From: Drechslerella dactyloides
Lineage: Eukaryota; Ascomycota; Orbiliomycetes; Orbiliales; Orbiliaceae
Direction: 5' to 3'
Length of the DNA: 64,000 nucleotides
NCBI GenBank assembly: GCA_020064725.1
Contig: JAGTWJ010000002.1
Coordinates: 1,240,001 to 1,304,000 of the forward strand
The translations under genes were made by a program, and so were the position numbers. Within the stretch, counting starts at the first letter, position 1, and each line of letters begins with the position of its first letter. The notes under the pieces were generated by a model. That model ran no database searches. It had not been told where the DNA came from and worked only from the letters and a program-made list of their open reading frames with translations. Positions 23,926-36,515 of the stretch are shown piece by piece.

Positions 23926-24607
23926 TTAGGACGATTCATTTACTTGTAGTTTGCCCATGATGTTATATCTGTTTTTGAAAAAGGTGAACCAATTATCCAG
24001 AGTCTCCATGCTGGATTCATCCAGTTGAGAATAATCTGAATGTGCGTCCTCGGGCTTCAAAGACGACTTCCCGAGTCCGTGTGAGGCATCCTTCCCTGAA
24101 AAGACTGAGAGTGTGATCGGAGGTTACATCGATTAGCAAATACAATGTCGAGTGCTATTCATCTGAATATATGCAGCCAAGTCAGAGAGGGATTTTGTTG
24201 CATACTGTGATAGGATCCACCTGGGCCGTAGGACGAGGCCTTGCTGCTTACATCAAAGACAATTCCCTATACCACAACATGACAGAATGATACAGATTAG
24301 CAGGCGAGCTCAATGCGCGGGAGAGGAGAAGCATCTGCTTGACCAGATTATTCCGGATTTCATACCTTGATTGCTACATAAATTGGGTAGCCCTCGTGAG
24401 TTCCTTTACACCCAAGCCACCAACGGACGAAAACTCTTTGATCAGTATCTCATTGTTCTTGTGTGACAAGTGGTCTATAACAATTCGGACTCGCGCCCAA
24501 ACCATATTTTACTCACCATCACATTTGGAAAGATACTCCTTGGTGATAATATCGTCCTTGGGAGGATCCAATGTAACTGGTTCCTTTGGCAGAAATTTCC
24601 CAGACAT
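23926..24607 (-). CDS. dap1: DAP1/MAPR-like cytochrome b5-fold heme-binding protein
   Basis: Four short exons on the minus strand, 24607-24517, 24403-24366, 24266-24206 and 24104-23926, give 122 residues; introns are 113, 99 and 101 nt, all in phase. The N-terminus MSGKFLPKEPVTLDPPKDD is typical of fungal members. The cytochrome b5-like core follows: THEGYPIYVAIKGIVFDV, SYGPGGSYHIFSGKDAS, LKPED, then NWFTFFKNRYNIMGKL. Tyr56 and Tyr62 match the spacing of Tyr107 and Tyr113 of human PGRMC1, the second being the heme ligand. The usual Cys-Pro after LKPED is replaced by AHSDY. Yeast Dap1 binds heme and supports the sterol demethylase Erg11, so a sterol or P450 role is plausible. No membrane anchor is visible. 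Confidence 0.88.
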
Positions 24608-26920
24608 CGCTACTTCGGTTCCCTGGAGAATGCTATAAAACTGACTGTCTATACGTGGGGCGGGTTAGCTCGGGAAAGCTTGAGTACCGTGTGCAATGCA
24701 GGTGGCCGGTCTTGACGGGAGGTCGGTCCCACCAAGCTCGAGCAAACGAACCTCGAGGTACCTTGATCAGATGAGGATAAGCGGATGGGAGTCCTCGGTT
24801 CCTCTGGTTGTATCTGCAGACTGGGTCAGCGTCGTAAAGAAGACTGGACAGGTGAGATGGAAGGCGCAGGGAAAAGTGTGTTGCGGGGCGCCCGGGGCGT
24901 CGTCCTCGCAAATGCATGTGCTCACGTTCGGCCCAATCTGCCGGCACGCTACTCTAGCATCTATCATCACGACGCTGATTCGTTACACACACGGAGAGCC
25001 TCGGTGCAAAGCCAGGGTCCTTGGCCAATATAGCACTCAGCTAAGTCGCTGTCAATAAAAAATTCTTTTCTTGCTCTCCGGAGCATGCGCATGGTTAGCT
25101 CACCGCGTATGGCGCTCTAGACCTTCAAAAAAGCCAGCTGAAAATGTCAACAGCGGCAACCGGGCACACCAGGCACTCTCAAATTGATCTCAGCCTCGAT
25201 CTTTGGCCCTGGTAAAAGCTTACTGGATCAATGTAGTCTATGAGTATCAGGCTGAGTGCGACAGTCCGCTCGCTAAACGAAGGGCTTGTGGCTCACGGCT
25301 GGTCCATAACAATGTGATATACGCTAGTCTCTGCATCTGTGCGTGTGCAAAACAAGTTTTCGGTTATGAGGTTGGGCTGGGGAACAAAACCCGTCACACT
25401 GTGCCTATTACTTTCCAGACGACATCTCTCGAACAGATTCTTCCCTGATTGACAGGAACGACGGACTGATGCGGAGAACCGGGGCTCCTGCTGTGACCCC
25501 GCAGCGACCGTTTTAGTTTTTGGGATGAATCTAGACCTCTGGGAAAAAATTACCTTTCAACCTGATTCTGGCGGCTAGATGCAAGGAGAGTAGCAAGCAG
25601 AGTCGTAAGGGTAAGATCTTCTTCGAAGGGTTCAGCCGACAATGGGCACTGGACGTCATACCATGTCTCCTTGAAATTGCTCTTTCACCGTTATCTCTCT
25701 ATCTCGGAATTATGAAACGTAAAGGATTCGATACAAATTCTCAGGCTTTCTTAGGTCTCAATATCGAAACTGGTGGCTTGCTAGTTGCACATCTTGGACC
25801 TCGCCCTCACAATTGCTGACCGTACAAGATTCCACCCCACGGAGATATAGTTTTAGTCAAACAAAAACGATTTGTCTGGATCAGGTTGACAAGTCATCCC
25901 GCTTCAAAGCTTCGATGTTATCCCTGGATAGAACGACTTCCAGCTAACCTTCTGGCTTGGATATAGGACTCCAACCACCAGCCAGTTGTGAGCATTGCTT
26001 GTTGATTCCAAGCTGCAGCATTTCTCCCCGCTTTGCTTGGGTCTAGCTTCTAGATACATGGCTGAGATAGTTTCCATCTGAAATGCACGTTGCGCACTGA
26101 GATTTCTGGTCTCGCCTCGTCCCCAATGTTGAGAAACATCAACATCCCTGAGACGAGAGGAAACTTCGCGTCATCAATCCCGGCTGAGACCGATGCAGAC
26201 GAATGGAGACATGACCCAGAGTCCCAAGACTAGCCCAGAGCTCTGTCCTGTTGATAAAATTCTGCGGGGTGCACGAGACTGGCCCTACCTTCCTCCCTTC
26301 AGCGAATCAGAGGCGGAATCACAGGACCCACATTCAGCTGTTCAGGCATCAACTCCAGCCTGTACAAGGAGATGGCTACAAGCAAGAAGCATACGGCAGC
26401 CTGTAGCCATTGGAACATTGTCAATTGCATCGCGCGGCTCAATCACGAAAATTTTTCGCTCGAGCTGGCCTATTGGAAACGGGACCGTCCTACAAACTTA
26501 TATCCAGCATACCCCCTGTGGTGCAGGTGGCTGCATGATCAAAACAACTCTTGGGAGACTTCCCGTCTGCCGTCATTCTATTGCGTATTGGGAACTATCC
26601 TGGCCTGGGTTGCGAGTGATTCGTAGCATGACGGCATTGCCAGTTGGGCGGTGTTCGGGATGCAATATGGACTTATCAAGCCAATCCCGACCTAAAATGG
26701 CCCCGCAAAGTCCTGATGCACACTAGTCTCGGGGTCAAGCTCGCAGGGTCAGCGTCCCCGAGACTAGATGCACACGATAGGAGACCCATTCACTCCGATA
26801 TAGCTGTACACGTATGCACAGGTACATGTACCTCAAGCCGATACATATATGTACTCAGCATTCCGTCCAGCTGATCATTATTGCTTAGCTGGTTCGAAGC
26901 GGATTGAAAATAATCAAAGT

Positions 26921-26997
26921 CATCCACCCATCCACCCATCCATTCATCCATCTATCCAATCCATCCATCCATTCATTCATTCATTGATCCATCCATC
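26921..26997. repeat. Imperfect (CATC/CATT)n tetranucleotide repeat
   Basis: About 77 bp are built from CATC, CACC and CATT units with few interruptions. It is a simple microsatellite in non-coding sequence. Confidence 0.85.
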
Positions 26998-29512
26998 TTG
27001 CAGCATGCATATGTTTGCTTATGATGCACGCTCGGTCGGGGCTAACGGAATGCTGAAGTGACACGGCTCGGACATTCGATCCTTTGTTAGCAACTGGTGG
27101 AAAACCCCTCACGGAAGTCGAGTTGATTGCTGACGTGCTTGGGCTTGTTGACAAATCCACTCGGATTGCATCCGCAAGCCATGGTAGCAGAACAGGACGG
27201 GAAACTAGATGCATGATGCGTCGCAGGAATGTCGAAGTCTGCCGTTTGGTCGGCCCGCCTCGTTCAAACAGTTATCCTGAGCGGGACGACTGTCGATTCT
27301 TGTTGAAGGCACATGCATCGACGAAATTGAAGAAATTAGGTAAAGGATCTACGAAGGAGTACAGAAAGATAAATGGCAGCCGGGTACTTCCTTCAGAGTA
27401 CGCCTGTTGGCGATAAGACGACTTAGTATCAGGTTACCAATATCTCGCTAGCTGCATTGAGCCATAGTTGAAGGGAAAACTTCGCTTCAGCTAGTTCCCG
27501 TCTGCCGAGCCTTCTCTGCAGCGGCCGCTAGGGAACTCCGGAAACCACGAACTTTGGCACTGATAGTGCTGCATTATCGATGTTAATTGGCGGGACGTAA
27601 GCGTCCCGGTTGTTAGCTTCACTAGATCAGATGATTCTTTAGCTTAGCCTAGTGTCTTAGCGTTCTCTATGACAGACTAGTATACTGATCGTTCGCATGA
27701 TAAAAAGCCAACTACACGCCGACTCTGATCTTGTCAGTGCAGCTTGTATACGTCGCTATACCCTTCACCACGTCTACTGCTTCGATTCGTAAGGATGCCG
27801 AATGTTGTATTTAGCCCATGCCCGCGTTGTATGCATACTTATGCAAGCGCTGCAAGTACATGGATCCTCCCATCCATCCAATTTGCAAATGGCAACTGCA
27901 TTGATGGGTGCCATGGTGCCGTGATCAAGGTCACGGGCCATGCATTGTGGATTCAATATTGGTTATTTCACGCTAAATCGCCTAACGCAATGCACCATAT
28001 GCATGCATGCACACACAGATGCCTCTACAGTTGGGTCTTCCAGATGGTGAGAATCTATCTCTATCAAGGCTGCAGGGTGAAGTTAGCGGCTGTGCACTCT
28101 TGGTGCATTCAAGGAAGGTATGAACCCCCAATTGGCGAGCTGGGATCGGGCTTTCAAGCCGACGGTAAGGGACCGGCCCTCCAGGGTCGATAGTTCGACA
28201 GACAGCCGAGTCCAAACCATAAACGTCTACTTTCAAGCCCGTTACGGAATCGAATCGATGCTACTGCACAGATTTCAACGTCACACAAGCCGTTTCTGCA
28301 CGAGGAATGCTATGCTATCTTCCGGCGTGCCGTCCTGCAGCTTGCTCTCTGATCTCGACTACAATTTGGTGGTGTGCGTGGCCGTGGTGTGGCAAACTCG
28401 ATGACGGACGGTCTGGCAGCGAGAAACGCCGTGCAGTTGTGCATGTATGGCCTGCCTGCTTTGAAGAGCTCGAGGAGCTCAAGCTGTGCAGCTCAGGTCG
28501 ACAGTGATGCCGGTCCTATCTTCTATATCAAATCCTGATCTGCTGGGCTGCTGCAGTGCAAGGGTAAGGTATACTGTAAAATGTGATATAGCTCGACGTG
28601 GCGCTAGTCTCTGAGTTGTCTCTACCGCCGGAAGTGAAGGGGGTGGGCCCAGGAGCACCACCAGCTTTTCTGATATCACATTGTTATTTCAACCACACAC
28701 TCCAGCACTTCTCCTTCAGCCGTCGACAACATTCTCGTCCGCTCGAATCTTCGGGAGGACCCACTGCAAGCTGATCTCGTTCGGTAAACAAGTCCCCCAC
28801 CTGCGGGTGTCAAATCTTTGCCTAGAAGCCGCCGGCCAATCGTCGATACGAAACGCTCGTCGACGGACCCGACAGTTGCATTAATGCATTCCGCTCAGCA
28901 TACCTGGCAGTCGCGTTCGAAGCAAGCAAGGCAGCCTTCATACAGCCGTTAACTTTAATTTATCGATCGATCTCAATGTGACCAATCAGAGGCAGCTCCT
29001 GGCTTTGCGAGCCGTGCATGAAGCGACTGCATATAGCGTGCGCCGCATGGGATGCATATCGGTCTATTTGAGTATGTGTCTCTCCCACAGATTTCTTTCC
29101 TTCATTCTCGTCTGTCTGGAATAGCTATCCACCAGCTGTATACATCGCAATACCCAAAGTACTTGTTCTCTCCAAGTACCTCGTATCCACGGATGGATTT
29201 GCCCGACTGCAGCACGTATCCATTGTGAGTAAGCACGGCTTGTCATCAAGGCGTACAGTCGGGGTACCGAGTTTTGTTGCCTGATTTCGATTGACTTCCT
29301 CTTCCTCTTTCCGTAATGAGCTCGACGCGCGTCTGCTCTCAGACTGCAGAATCCGCATATCTCTGACGATGCTCAGGTGGCACCTAGGATCTTGCATCCG
29401 GTCTACCCCGAAGGTGCGGGACTTACGTGGTTTGATCTCGGATAGCATTCAAAAATCCATTGTGATGCGGCTATCGGGATATCATTGACTTCATTCATTC
29501 TCTTCTGCGAAG

Positions 29513-30026
29513 ATGTCCAGACCATGCTGCGTCCGTGAGTCACCTGCATACGGTCGGCTCTTCTGACAGGCTGGTTTACCCTCCTTCGTCATCTCCGAAG
29601 GCAGAGTGCGCTGGCCGTGTCACATTTTTCTTGAGTTTCGTTCTCGATACTGGATCATGCCGGCTCATGTAGCCCCGATTGCTTCTCTCCGTTCGCCAGC
29701 TGTAACACTCTCTCTTCTGATCAAGCAAACTTGAGAATGGAAGGTTGTCACTTCATGATTGGTCAAACTGACAGACGTTTTGCGTGTTTTCAGGTTGCAC
29801 GAATGCAGAGAAAGCAGTCACGATGCGGTTTTACGGCTATCGGCTTGGATTTTGCTGGTGCTTTGATACGCGAATGAGATATCCATTGCAGCCTGTCATT
29901 GTCTCTGCAATTTGGGCTAGTAGCACCCGTCAATGGCTCCAAAATCGGTATTTTGTTGTATTTTTGCGAGCGCGGGCCGTTTGGGCTCGAGTACTCGGGT
30001 TGGTCTTGCCTAAGAATTCACAATGA
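29513..30026 (+). CDS. Speculative two-exon small ORF (84 residues)
   Basis: An ATG at 29513 gives 22 nt (MSRPCCV plus one base) up to a strong GTGAGT donor. A 259-nt interval then ends in CTGAC and TTTTCAG, and an in-phase frame runs from 29794 to TAA at 30026. The product would be Cys/Trp/Arg-rich with no known domain or signal peptide. The splice signals are good, but the peptide is unremarkable and may be chance. Confidence 0.18.
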
Positions 30027-30998
30027 ATCAAGATCCATGGAACTGACTAGCACTGTATTAGGAGCATCACGAATCCAAGACGTATCTATCCTGGCTACAG
30101 ATCTCAACGAAATAAGCTTGCTTTCCTCTATCCTTACCCGGGCGGGAGTCCGTCGTTGTTCATGCTAGCTGCATCATCACTTGAGAATACAGCCCGGACA
30201 AGCACTGCCAACCTTGCAACTAGGATGTTGTTGTTGACAGACTTTTGCGGGGAGGCACGGCGGGAGTTGAACGCCACCTCCAAACAATGACGATCCTCCG
30301 GCCGCATAGGGACCGGATGGCAGCCTGACTACGAGACAATCATACAGCTTCATTGGAAAGGGCTTGAACGGGAGGGCTGAGCCTCGTAGCGAGGGATGGG
30401 ACCTCGTTCGGATAATCTACAAACAAATGCCCACCAACTAGCTTGCCTTGCAAGCGCTTGGAACGCAAGTCTGTTCCAGACGACCAGATGAATGCTCAAA
30501 ATGCAACATAGCGAAGAGTTGCTAACTACATACAGACATACGTGCACATATAAATCGCACCGTTACTCGAAGCACTGAACACCCTTCCGGAACGTTTCAC
30601 ACCCGGAAACCCGTTCCATCGCCCTCCACCATTTGAGGTGGTTAAAAAAAAAAGAGAATAAAGAGAAAAGAAAATAGACGAACCCACTACACCAAAAGAG
30701 TTGACCAACCCTCAACAACTGGAGAGCAAACAGGAGAATCGTATGTATCATCGTAGTCATACATATACACTGCAGACTTTAACAGAGTTTGTATCGAGAA
30801 CTGTAACGATCTGACTAACGGGAAACTAGGACACTGCAGACATTTATCGTAACTTTTTATTTTCTGTATCCAGAACATTGCCGACCAACCAAACCGATTA
30901 TATTGCAACCCGGAAACGGTAAAAAGAAGACAACCTAAGCGAAAGATGAGGCGGGTGAGGGGCAAGGGAGCGAATAGGAAGGTGAGAGTCTCTTTGTA

Positions 30999-32065
30999 TT
31001 ACAACAGCAGGTCCTTGACAGATATCGGTTTCGACTTCGCGCCGAAACCGTTCGTCATGCCGTCCGTTGAAGGATGCTGCGACTTGTGGTCCGCGAGGAG
31101 CAGAAGCGCATGTGTAGCTTCGGTATCTGTTATTTCGATGATGGAGCGAGGTGTCTGTGATGGAATTGCCTCCAGGGCAGGGGACGCGTCGACGGAGGTG
31201 CTGGCGCCCGCGAATTCATCAGGGTCTTCGTCATCTTCCTCGTCGTCAAAGTCCATAAGATCTTCGCTATGGCCATGTTCCGAAGCGGAAAAAGCCGGTG
31301 GACTGTCGATGGCACCCTCAGACCCCGCATTGCGATAAACTTTGATGGCTTCCTCTAGATACGCCAGGTACTCTGTCGTAGCCTGTGAAAACAGGGCACG
31401 AAACGTTAACTTGGTTGCATTATGACATAGTAGGTCATGGTTTCGATAAGCCGTACCTCCAAGATTGCGAGTTTATGCATATCTTGATTCTTACACGCCG
31501 GAACCATATTCTTCAGTTTCGCGAACTGGTCATTCATCTTGGAACGCCGCCGTCGCTCGATCTCGGAGTGTGCGGTCTTCCGAGCAATTTTCCGCTTGGC
31601 TGCGGAAACGCCAGTCGTCTTCCGCTTCGAGCCCGCCGCAGGTTTGGCCGCCGTGTCCTCCATGATCGCTGGCGCGACCTCCCTGGGCTTCATCTGGATG
31701 ATTGGATGTTGTCTGGTCGGCGGTGGGCCAATGAAAACATCCTTCCGCTTCGTGGAGGCCGTGCCAGTACTTGTCGACGATGTTCTTCGCCTTTGCTGTG
31801 AAGGCTGCGACTTGGATACATCGGACGGATTGATTGGCGTGAGCGTGAAGGGCGAGGTTGGCGACAACGGTGGAGGCTGTTGCGTTGGCACAGGAGTGGC
31901 ATGATCAGATGAGGAGACCCTGAGCACCTCTGGCGAGAGCGTTATGGCAGCGGGGCCCAAGTTGAAAGACGCATCAATTGAGAGACGATGGGTTCGTCGG
32001 GGTGCTAGCTCCGTCGACGGCTTCGGAGTTGGTGGCAGTTTCGGAGACATCTTTGTGTGTTGCAT
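30999..32065 (-). CDS. Basic helix-loop-helix (bHLH) transcription factor
   Basis: Two exons on the minus strand, 32065-31457 and 31382-30999, give 330 residues. The 74-nt intron (GTACGG...CACAG) splits the second helix, joining MHKLAILE to ATTEYLAYLEEAI. The basic region contains AHSEIERRRRSKMND with the His166/Glu170/Arg174 triad that reads CACGTG E-boxes in class B bHLH proteins. The N-terminal half is Pro/Ser/Thr-rich (SPKLPPTPKPS, QQPPPLSPTSP). An acidic segment (DFDDEEDDEDPDE) follows the bHLH and could act in activation. An alternative ATG 15 nt downstream (32050) starts MSPKLPP. It is nuclear by family. Two CACGTG sites lie about 850-920 bp upstream. Confidence 0.9.
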
Positions 32066-32555
32066 GTCTGGGGATTATATTATGTTACGAGGGATGCTAT
32101 GCTGGAGGCCCGCTGGCCCGCTTCCTTCCTTGCAATACCTACCCGCTTGCCTTTTCTTTCGCTGGGCGATGCAGCGTATATGTATCCTTTTGAGATCACT
32201 CTCACCTTGTGAGAGAATGCGAAACACCAAGAGCTTTGGAACAAAAGGACGCAGAGAAAAGGGCAACAGATCGCGAGATGGACGACCGTGGTTATCTGAT
32301 AGCCAGGAATTGCACCGCTTCACAGCGGAGCAAAGGCGGCCAGTGTAAGGTTCAAGGAACTTCAAGCGGGCAGAGATTGAGTGTGGTGGCGACGACGGCT
32401 GCGGCGAGTCCTGGGTTACGAACGACAGTCTCCATCTTGTAGGAAATTTTCTGGAAAAGAAAAAGAGAAAAAAGAAAGAAGCCCAGGCGTCGAGGCCTGC
32501 GCAGATAGCCGTCTATATATTGGAAGGAGGGGATATGGAAAGGAACACGGCAGCG

Positions 32556-32574
32556 CATGGCATGGCATGGCATG
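32556..32574. repeat. (CATGG)n short tandem repeat
   Basis: Nearly four consecutive CATGG units lie about 490 bp upstream of the bHLH start codon. Confidence 0.75.
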
Positions 32575-32906
32575 ACCGGAAGGGCCGCGGACGCCTTGAT
32601 ACGGGTGTTTCCCTTCTGCTTCGAACGGACTGGCTGGAACGAAGCACCTTATCGCTATGTCTCGCTACTTTCCAGCAAAGCAGAAGGCCGAAAAGAGCAT
32701 GCGAAACTGTCAATGACTGTTCCCGCCGGGACTTCTCTCGCACGGCCTAATGTCGCGTGCTTACACCCGTGCGAGAGGCTCGACAGTTGATAGGACGGGT
32801 AATTGGAGGAGCAAAGGAGGTCTGCTTGCGGTTTGGGGAGAGCCGACCTCGCCCAGAGAAAATAGTTGTTGCGTGGGAGGGCTGGCGGGCGTTCCGCGAC
32901 GGGACA

Positions 32907-32982
32907 CACGTGTGGCCAATGGGCCCCTGCGATTGGCTGCTGGTGCTCGAACGACACCTCGATTTGGGAAAGACCACACGTG
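32907..32982 (-). promoter_or_regulatory. Two E-boxes (CACGTG) with CCAAT and ATTGG between them
   Basis: Perfect CACGTG palindromes sit at 32907-32912 and 32977-32982, 70 bp apart. CCAAT is at 32916-32920 and its inverse ATTGG at 32932-32936. The nearest gene reading away from the block is the bHLH regulator, whose basic region has the residues that recognise CACGTG. Self-regulation is an inference. Confidence 0.45.
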
Positions 32983-33645
32983 CCTGCATACCTCGATCGT
33001 GCTGCCGGGCATGGGTCGCATTACCCCTTTGGCGGTCGCAGTATGCCGGGAGAGTCGAGCCAGCCTGGGCATTAGGCCCCCGGAGTGGGCAGGGCGCGGC
33101 GGAGCACATGCATGTCGGCGGCCGTTCATGTCCAGTTCATCTTTCAAGGGAGACGAGAAGAATCTCGCCAGTCGGGGACAGGTCGTGGGATGGTGCAGGC
33201 ATACCGTTGACTCGAGCTCTCCCAAAAATGAATCGAGCCTTCCTAATTCTGATACATATAAGTATAGATGGTATTGTACATGCTTGGGCTTGCAATTGAA
33301 TGAAGCGTCAATTCAAATATAAACTCACGCCATCTAGACTCCGGGTTCAAACAGAAAGATGGGTGGCTCCGATATATCGTACATGTGTAATGCAACGCTG
33401 GGTGACGAAATGGCGGTGCCAAGTCGTATGTATCGAAAGTCTAATTGGTAAAACTACCTTGACGCCTCGGAGAGCCTAATGTCACTCTGGCCGACCCCGC
33501 CGACAGTGTATTTTTTTGGTCTCGGGCCCCTCCCTGCACAACGACGGCAAGACAAATTCCGATAATTCGAAAAAGGGCACCAATCTGAGACGTAATACGT
33601 GCTGCGGGCAGCCTTTATTACGTGAAATGGGTCCCCAAAGCCTGC

Positions 33646-36129
33646 TTAGTTCCAGAGTCTCGCCGTTCCATCCGCACCGGCACTAAACAACCAAGGCTGC
33701 TTCGGATGCCAATCGACGTCCAACACTCCCAAATGAGAAGTCACCCTGTGGCCCTTGAGCACCTTGAGTGGCGCGATCAGTGCGTTTTCCATCAAATCTC
33801 CGTATATTCGGCCGTGGAAAATCTGCACTGTTCCGTCGTCGCTTGACGAACAGAAAAGCGGGAATCCGCCATGATGGAAAGCCACCGCTCGGATACCCTT
33901 GTCATGGTACCGGAGAGTCCGATAGGGCTTGGTGCTGAGGTCCAAATCATGCCAGAGCAATCGCTTATCATAAGATCCGACGATCAGATTATCGCCTTGA
34001 GGATGGATGTCGATTGAAGAGATCCAACGGGCGCCCGGTTTTAGCGTTTTGCTCAGTTCGGCTTTGGCTAAATCGTAAATCCGTATATACCGCTTCGTCG
34101 CAACAAATAGCAGCGGTTTTGACGGGTGGAACTGCACTCGTTGGGGAATACCCTTGGTTACACTCTTCTCCTTAAACGGAGTTTGCGACAGATGCGTTGA
34201 AATACGGTGGATGCAGACGGCTCTTCGGACATCTATGCATGCGAAGGATATTAACCACACCATGCTGCTAAAAACGTATATCCGGGAGAGAGGAGTGGGT
34301 GTACAAACCTTCGGGTGAAACGCTAACAAGGTAGTCTCCTCTCCGGTGCCAGGCGATATATTTCACGGTCTTTCTCACAGTAATGGTGACTACAACCCCC
34401 TCTTCTTCGAGGTTGAGATCTGGCTTGGACCATGTACCGGGCACTTCTTTCTTCCCCTGCTGTTTATTTGCCGCATAGCCAAATCCCGCGCTCAAGATCT
34501 CTTTACCCTGGCTTTCTTCCTCGTGGTCGAAGATTGGGGGTACCACTAGCAAGATTTCATTCCCACTGCGTTTCGTACAAAGCAATTAGTAAAGGGAACT
34601 CCAAACGCCCCACCAAGTGGCTGCAAGAGTGGGACCTCACCAAGCGGCTGCGAGTATTCTCCCTTCTGCTGCCGGACGCCATGTGACAGAATCAACGGCT
34701 TCATCGGTTGAAGCTTTCAATTTCCAGACCTGCCTGCCCGTCAGGATCTCCCATACTCGAATCGTGCCGTCGTCCCCGCCGGTCGCGACCCAGATTCCAG
34801 TAGGGTCGGCAGCTACAGACCGCACTCTGCCTTCGTGTCCTCTGTAGACAGTAGCGCAGGTGGTAGGGAACGGCTTGAGGTCATTGGGATTGGGTAGACT
34901 TGGTAATAGCGAAGCAGGGTCGATATTGAGCTTATTACGGCGGACGCGCGGTGCAAGATATAAGTCCAGGCATCGCTCAAACCGCTCGTTTGTAGATCCG
35001 TTATATCCAGGCACTAATCGAAGTGCCTTGTGAGACCGCGGGAGATAGTTCTTTTCCCGATCTTCGGGATCCTGGTCTTCCCACTCTTTCTTCTCCTTTT
35101 CACTCGGCAGGTATTCTGGAGGTGGGTTGTAGCTCTCGTCGTGTACGGGAGGTGGTAATTTCGGTGCTGGGAGGTTCATGATATGGTCCGGCTTTGGCGG
35201 GGCGTCGTCCGCCCACACATCGTGGAATTCAGGCTCGTCCGCCGCCTCTGGCTCTGGTTTCCGTGGAATTATCCTACCCTCGCGAATCCCCTTTACGATC
35301 TTCATCACGCGCTTCTGCTCGTGTTTCGATGGAACGAACCGGCGCTTGGGTTCTGGGGCACTGCTTAATGGCATCTGCTCTACCGTGTTCGTGAAGTACT
35401 CCACCATGTCCTGGGTTTCTTTGTAAGCAACGGGTTATTTAATCTTTGGCAAGAAGATTGTCATACCGGGTAGGGATCATAGCCATCGTCAGTAATCTCG
35501 GACCGTTGCAGCTTCTTGACAATCTCAAGCTCTTCCTCCGTCAGATTCAGCGCTGCCCCGCTATTCTTGTCAAGTAGCCCAGTCCAGCCCTTCGGCAACT
35601 CTATGCTGTCTAGCAATGTATCAAGGGCCTTTCCGGCTGCAGGGCGCATTATCCTCTTGCCATTGATATCATAGCCGACGTGCGGGTAGTTCTCGTAGTA
35701 CTCTAGAGGTATATTGCCGATCGTATTCGTTTCTTCTGCGTCTGTGTCGTCGCTGTCGTACACGGGGTCGATCTCAGGGTATATGTATCGCGGGTTTCCG
35801 TCGGCGCCAGTGACAATCTTGACCTCGTCTGCCACGTCTTCTTGGTCTTCCGTTGGCGCATCGCCGTTGACCTCTCCATTTGTCTTAGGGAGCGCTTCAT
35901 CGTCGGAGGGAACTTCGTCGGAGTCTATCTCTTCGTCATCTTCTCCTTCATCCTCGCTGGATAGCTCTTCATCTTCCTCGCTCTGCTCGTCGCCAGTGGA
36001 GAAGTCATCGTCCTCGCTGGAGTCGTCGCCATTGATCTCGGGGATTTCAAACTCGTCGTCCGATACGACTGGCTTTTCAGCTTCTGCATCTGCTCGCGAT
36101 CGTTTGCGGGTGGTGGCTGAGGGAGCCAT
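33646..36129 (-). CDS. erb1: Ribosome biogenesis protein Erb1 (BOP1 homologue)
   Basis: Four exons on the minus strand, 36129-35467, 35410-34641, 34565-34309 and 34232-33646, give 758 residues; introns are 56, 75 and 76 nt. The N-terminal ~120 residues are highly acidic Asp/Glu/Ser. The BOP1NT domain follows ([53 protein letters not shown]). A WD40 propeller fills the C-terminal half ([43 protein letters not shown]). In yeast, Erb1 with Nop7 and Ytm1 forms the PeBoW complex for 27S pre-rRNA processing and 60S assembly in the nucleolus. The first intron acceptor is taken as CCCAG before GAC because it keeps phase (DPYP-DMVEYF). The frame extends upstream of 36129 to another ATG (36192), but [12 protein letters not shown] is the better start. 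Confidence 0.94.
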
Positions 36130-36515
36130 GTTGTCGGCGATTAATGTCGCGTGTGGTTCGGTTTGTCGTCGGCGTTGAAGGTTGCGTCGCAAAACTTTTT
36201 TTTTGGTCGCGAAAAGATTAGGAATTAGAGCCGCATTGCCGCATCAGCCGCATCACACGAAAATCGTACCGACACTAAAATTCTTGAAATGCAGAAACAG
36301 GAGCTGAGAGAGTAGATTCCGATATCAATATACATTACAGGCAAAGGCTATAGAGGCTATGACATGGTAATTGTAATAATTGTAAGATGCAAAACCATAA
36401 ACGCCAGCATCGAAAAAGAAAATTATGTGCACCTGCATGCGCCGCATCTTCGCAGAAGATTCGGAACACTGAATGCTGAAGTTAGGAACGCTATCATCAT
36501 TGTCGTAAGATCACA
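36130..36515. other. Short intergenic region upstream of erb1
   Basis: This 386 bp stretch separates the erb1 start from the stop of the next, same-strand Zn2Cys6 gene. It serves as the erb1 promoter and the 3' region of the other gene. A run of eight T lies just before erb1. No motif was assigned. Confidence 0.5.

Larger units (their letters stand above)
24608..30998. other. Gene-poor region of 6.4 kb
   Basis: No convincing gene was found on either strand. An ATG-initiated frame of 177 codons (26193-26726) lacks motifs. A possible tiny two-exon gene at 29513-30026 is listed separately. A CATC/CATT repeat lies at 26921-26997. The left end is the upstream region of the DAP1-like gene, and the right end is the 3' side of the bHLH gene. 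Confidence 0.5.
32066..33645. other. Intergenic between erb1 end and bHLH start
   Basis: This 1.6 kb region is upstream of the bHLH gene and downstream of erb1. It is GC-rich from about 32.7 to 33.2 kb, with open frames on several strands that arise from composition. It contains the E-box/CCAAT block at 32907-32982 and a short CATGG repeat. No gene seen. Confidence 0.55.

Noticed and set aside
26193..26726. ATG-initiated open frame of 177 codons on the plus strand
   Set aside because: No domain, signal peptide or coding-like composition, and no splice partners. A frame of this length can arise by chance in several kilobases of non-coding DNA.
32747..33322. Open frames up to 190 codons on both strands upstream of the bHLH gene
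   Set aside because: They overlap on opposite strands, are biased in composition and lack motifs. The region is better read as a promoter with E-boxes.
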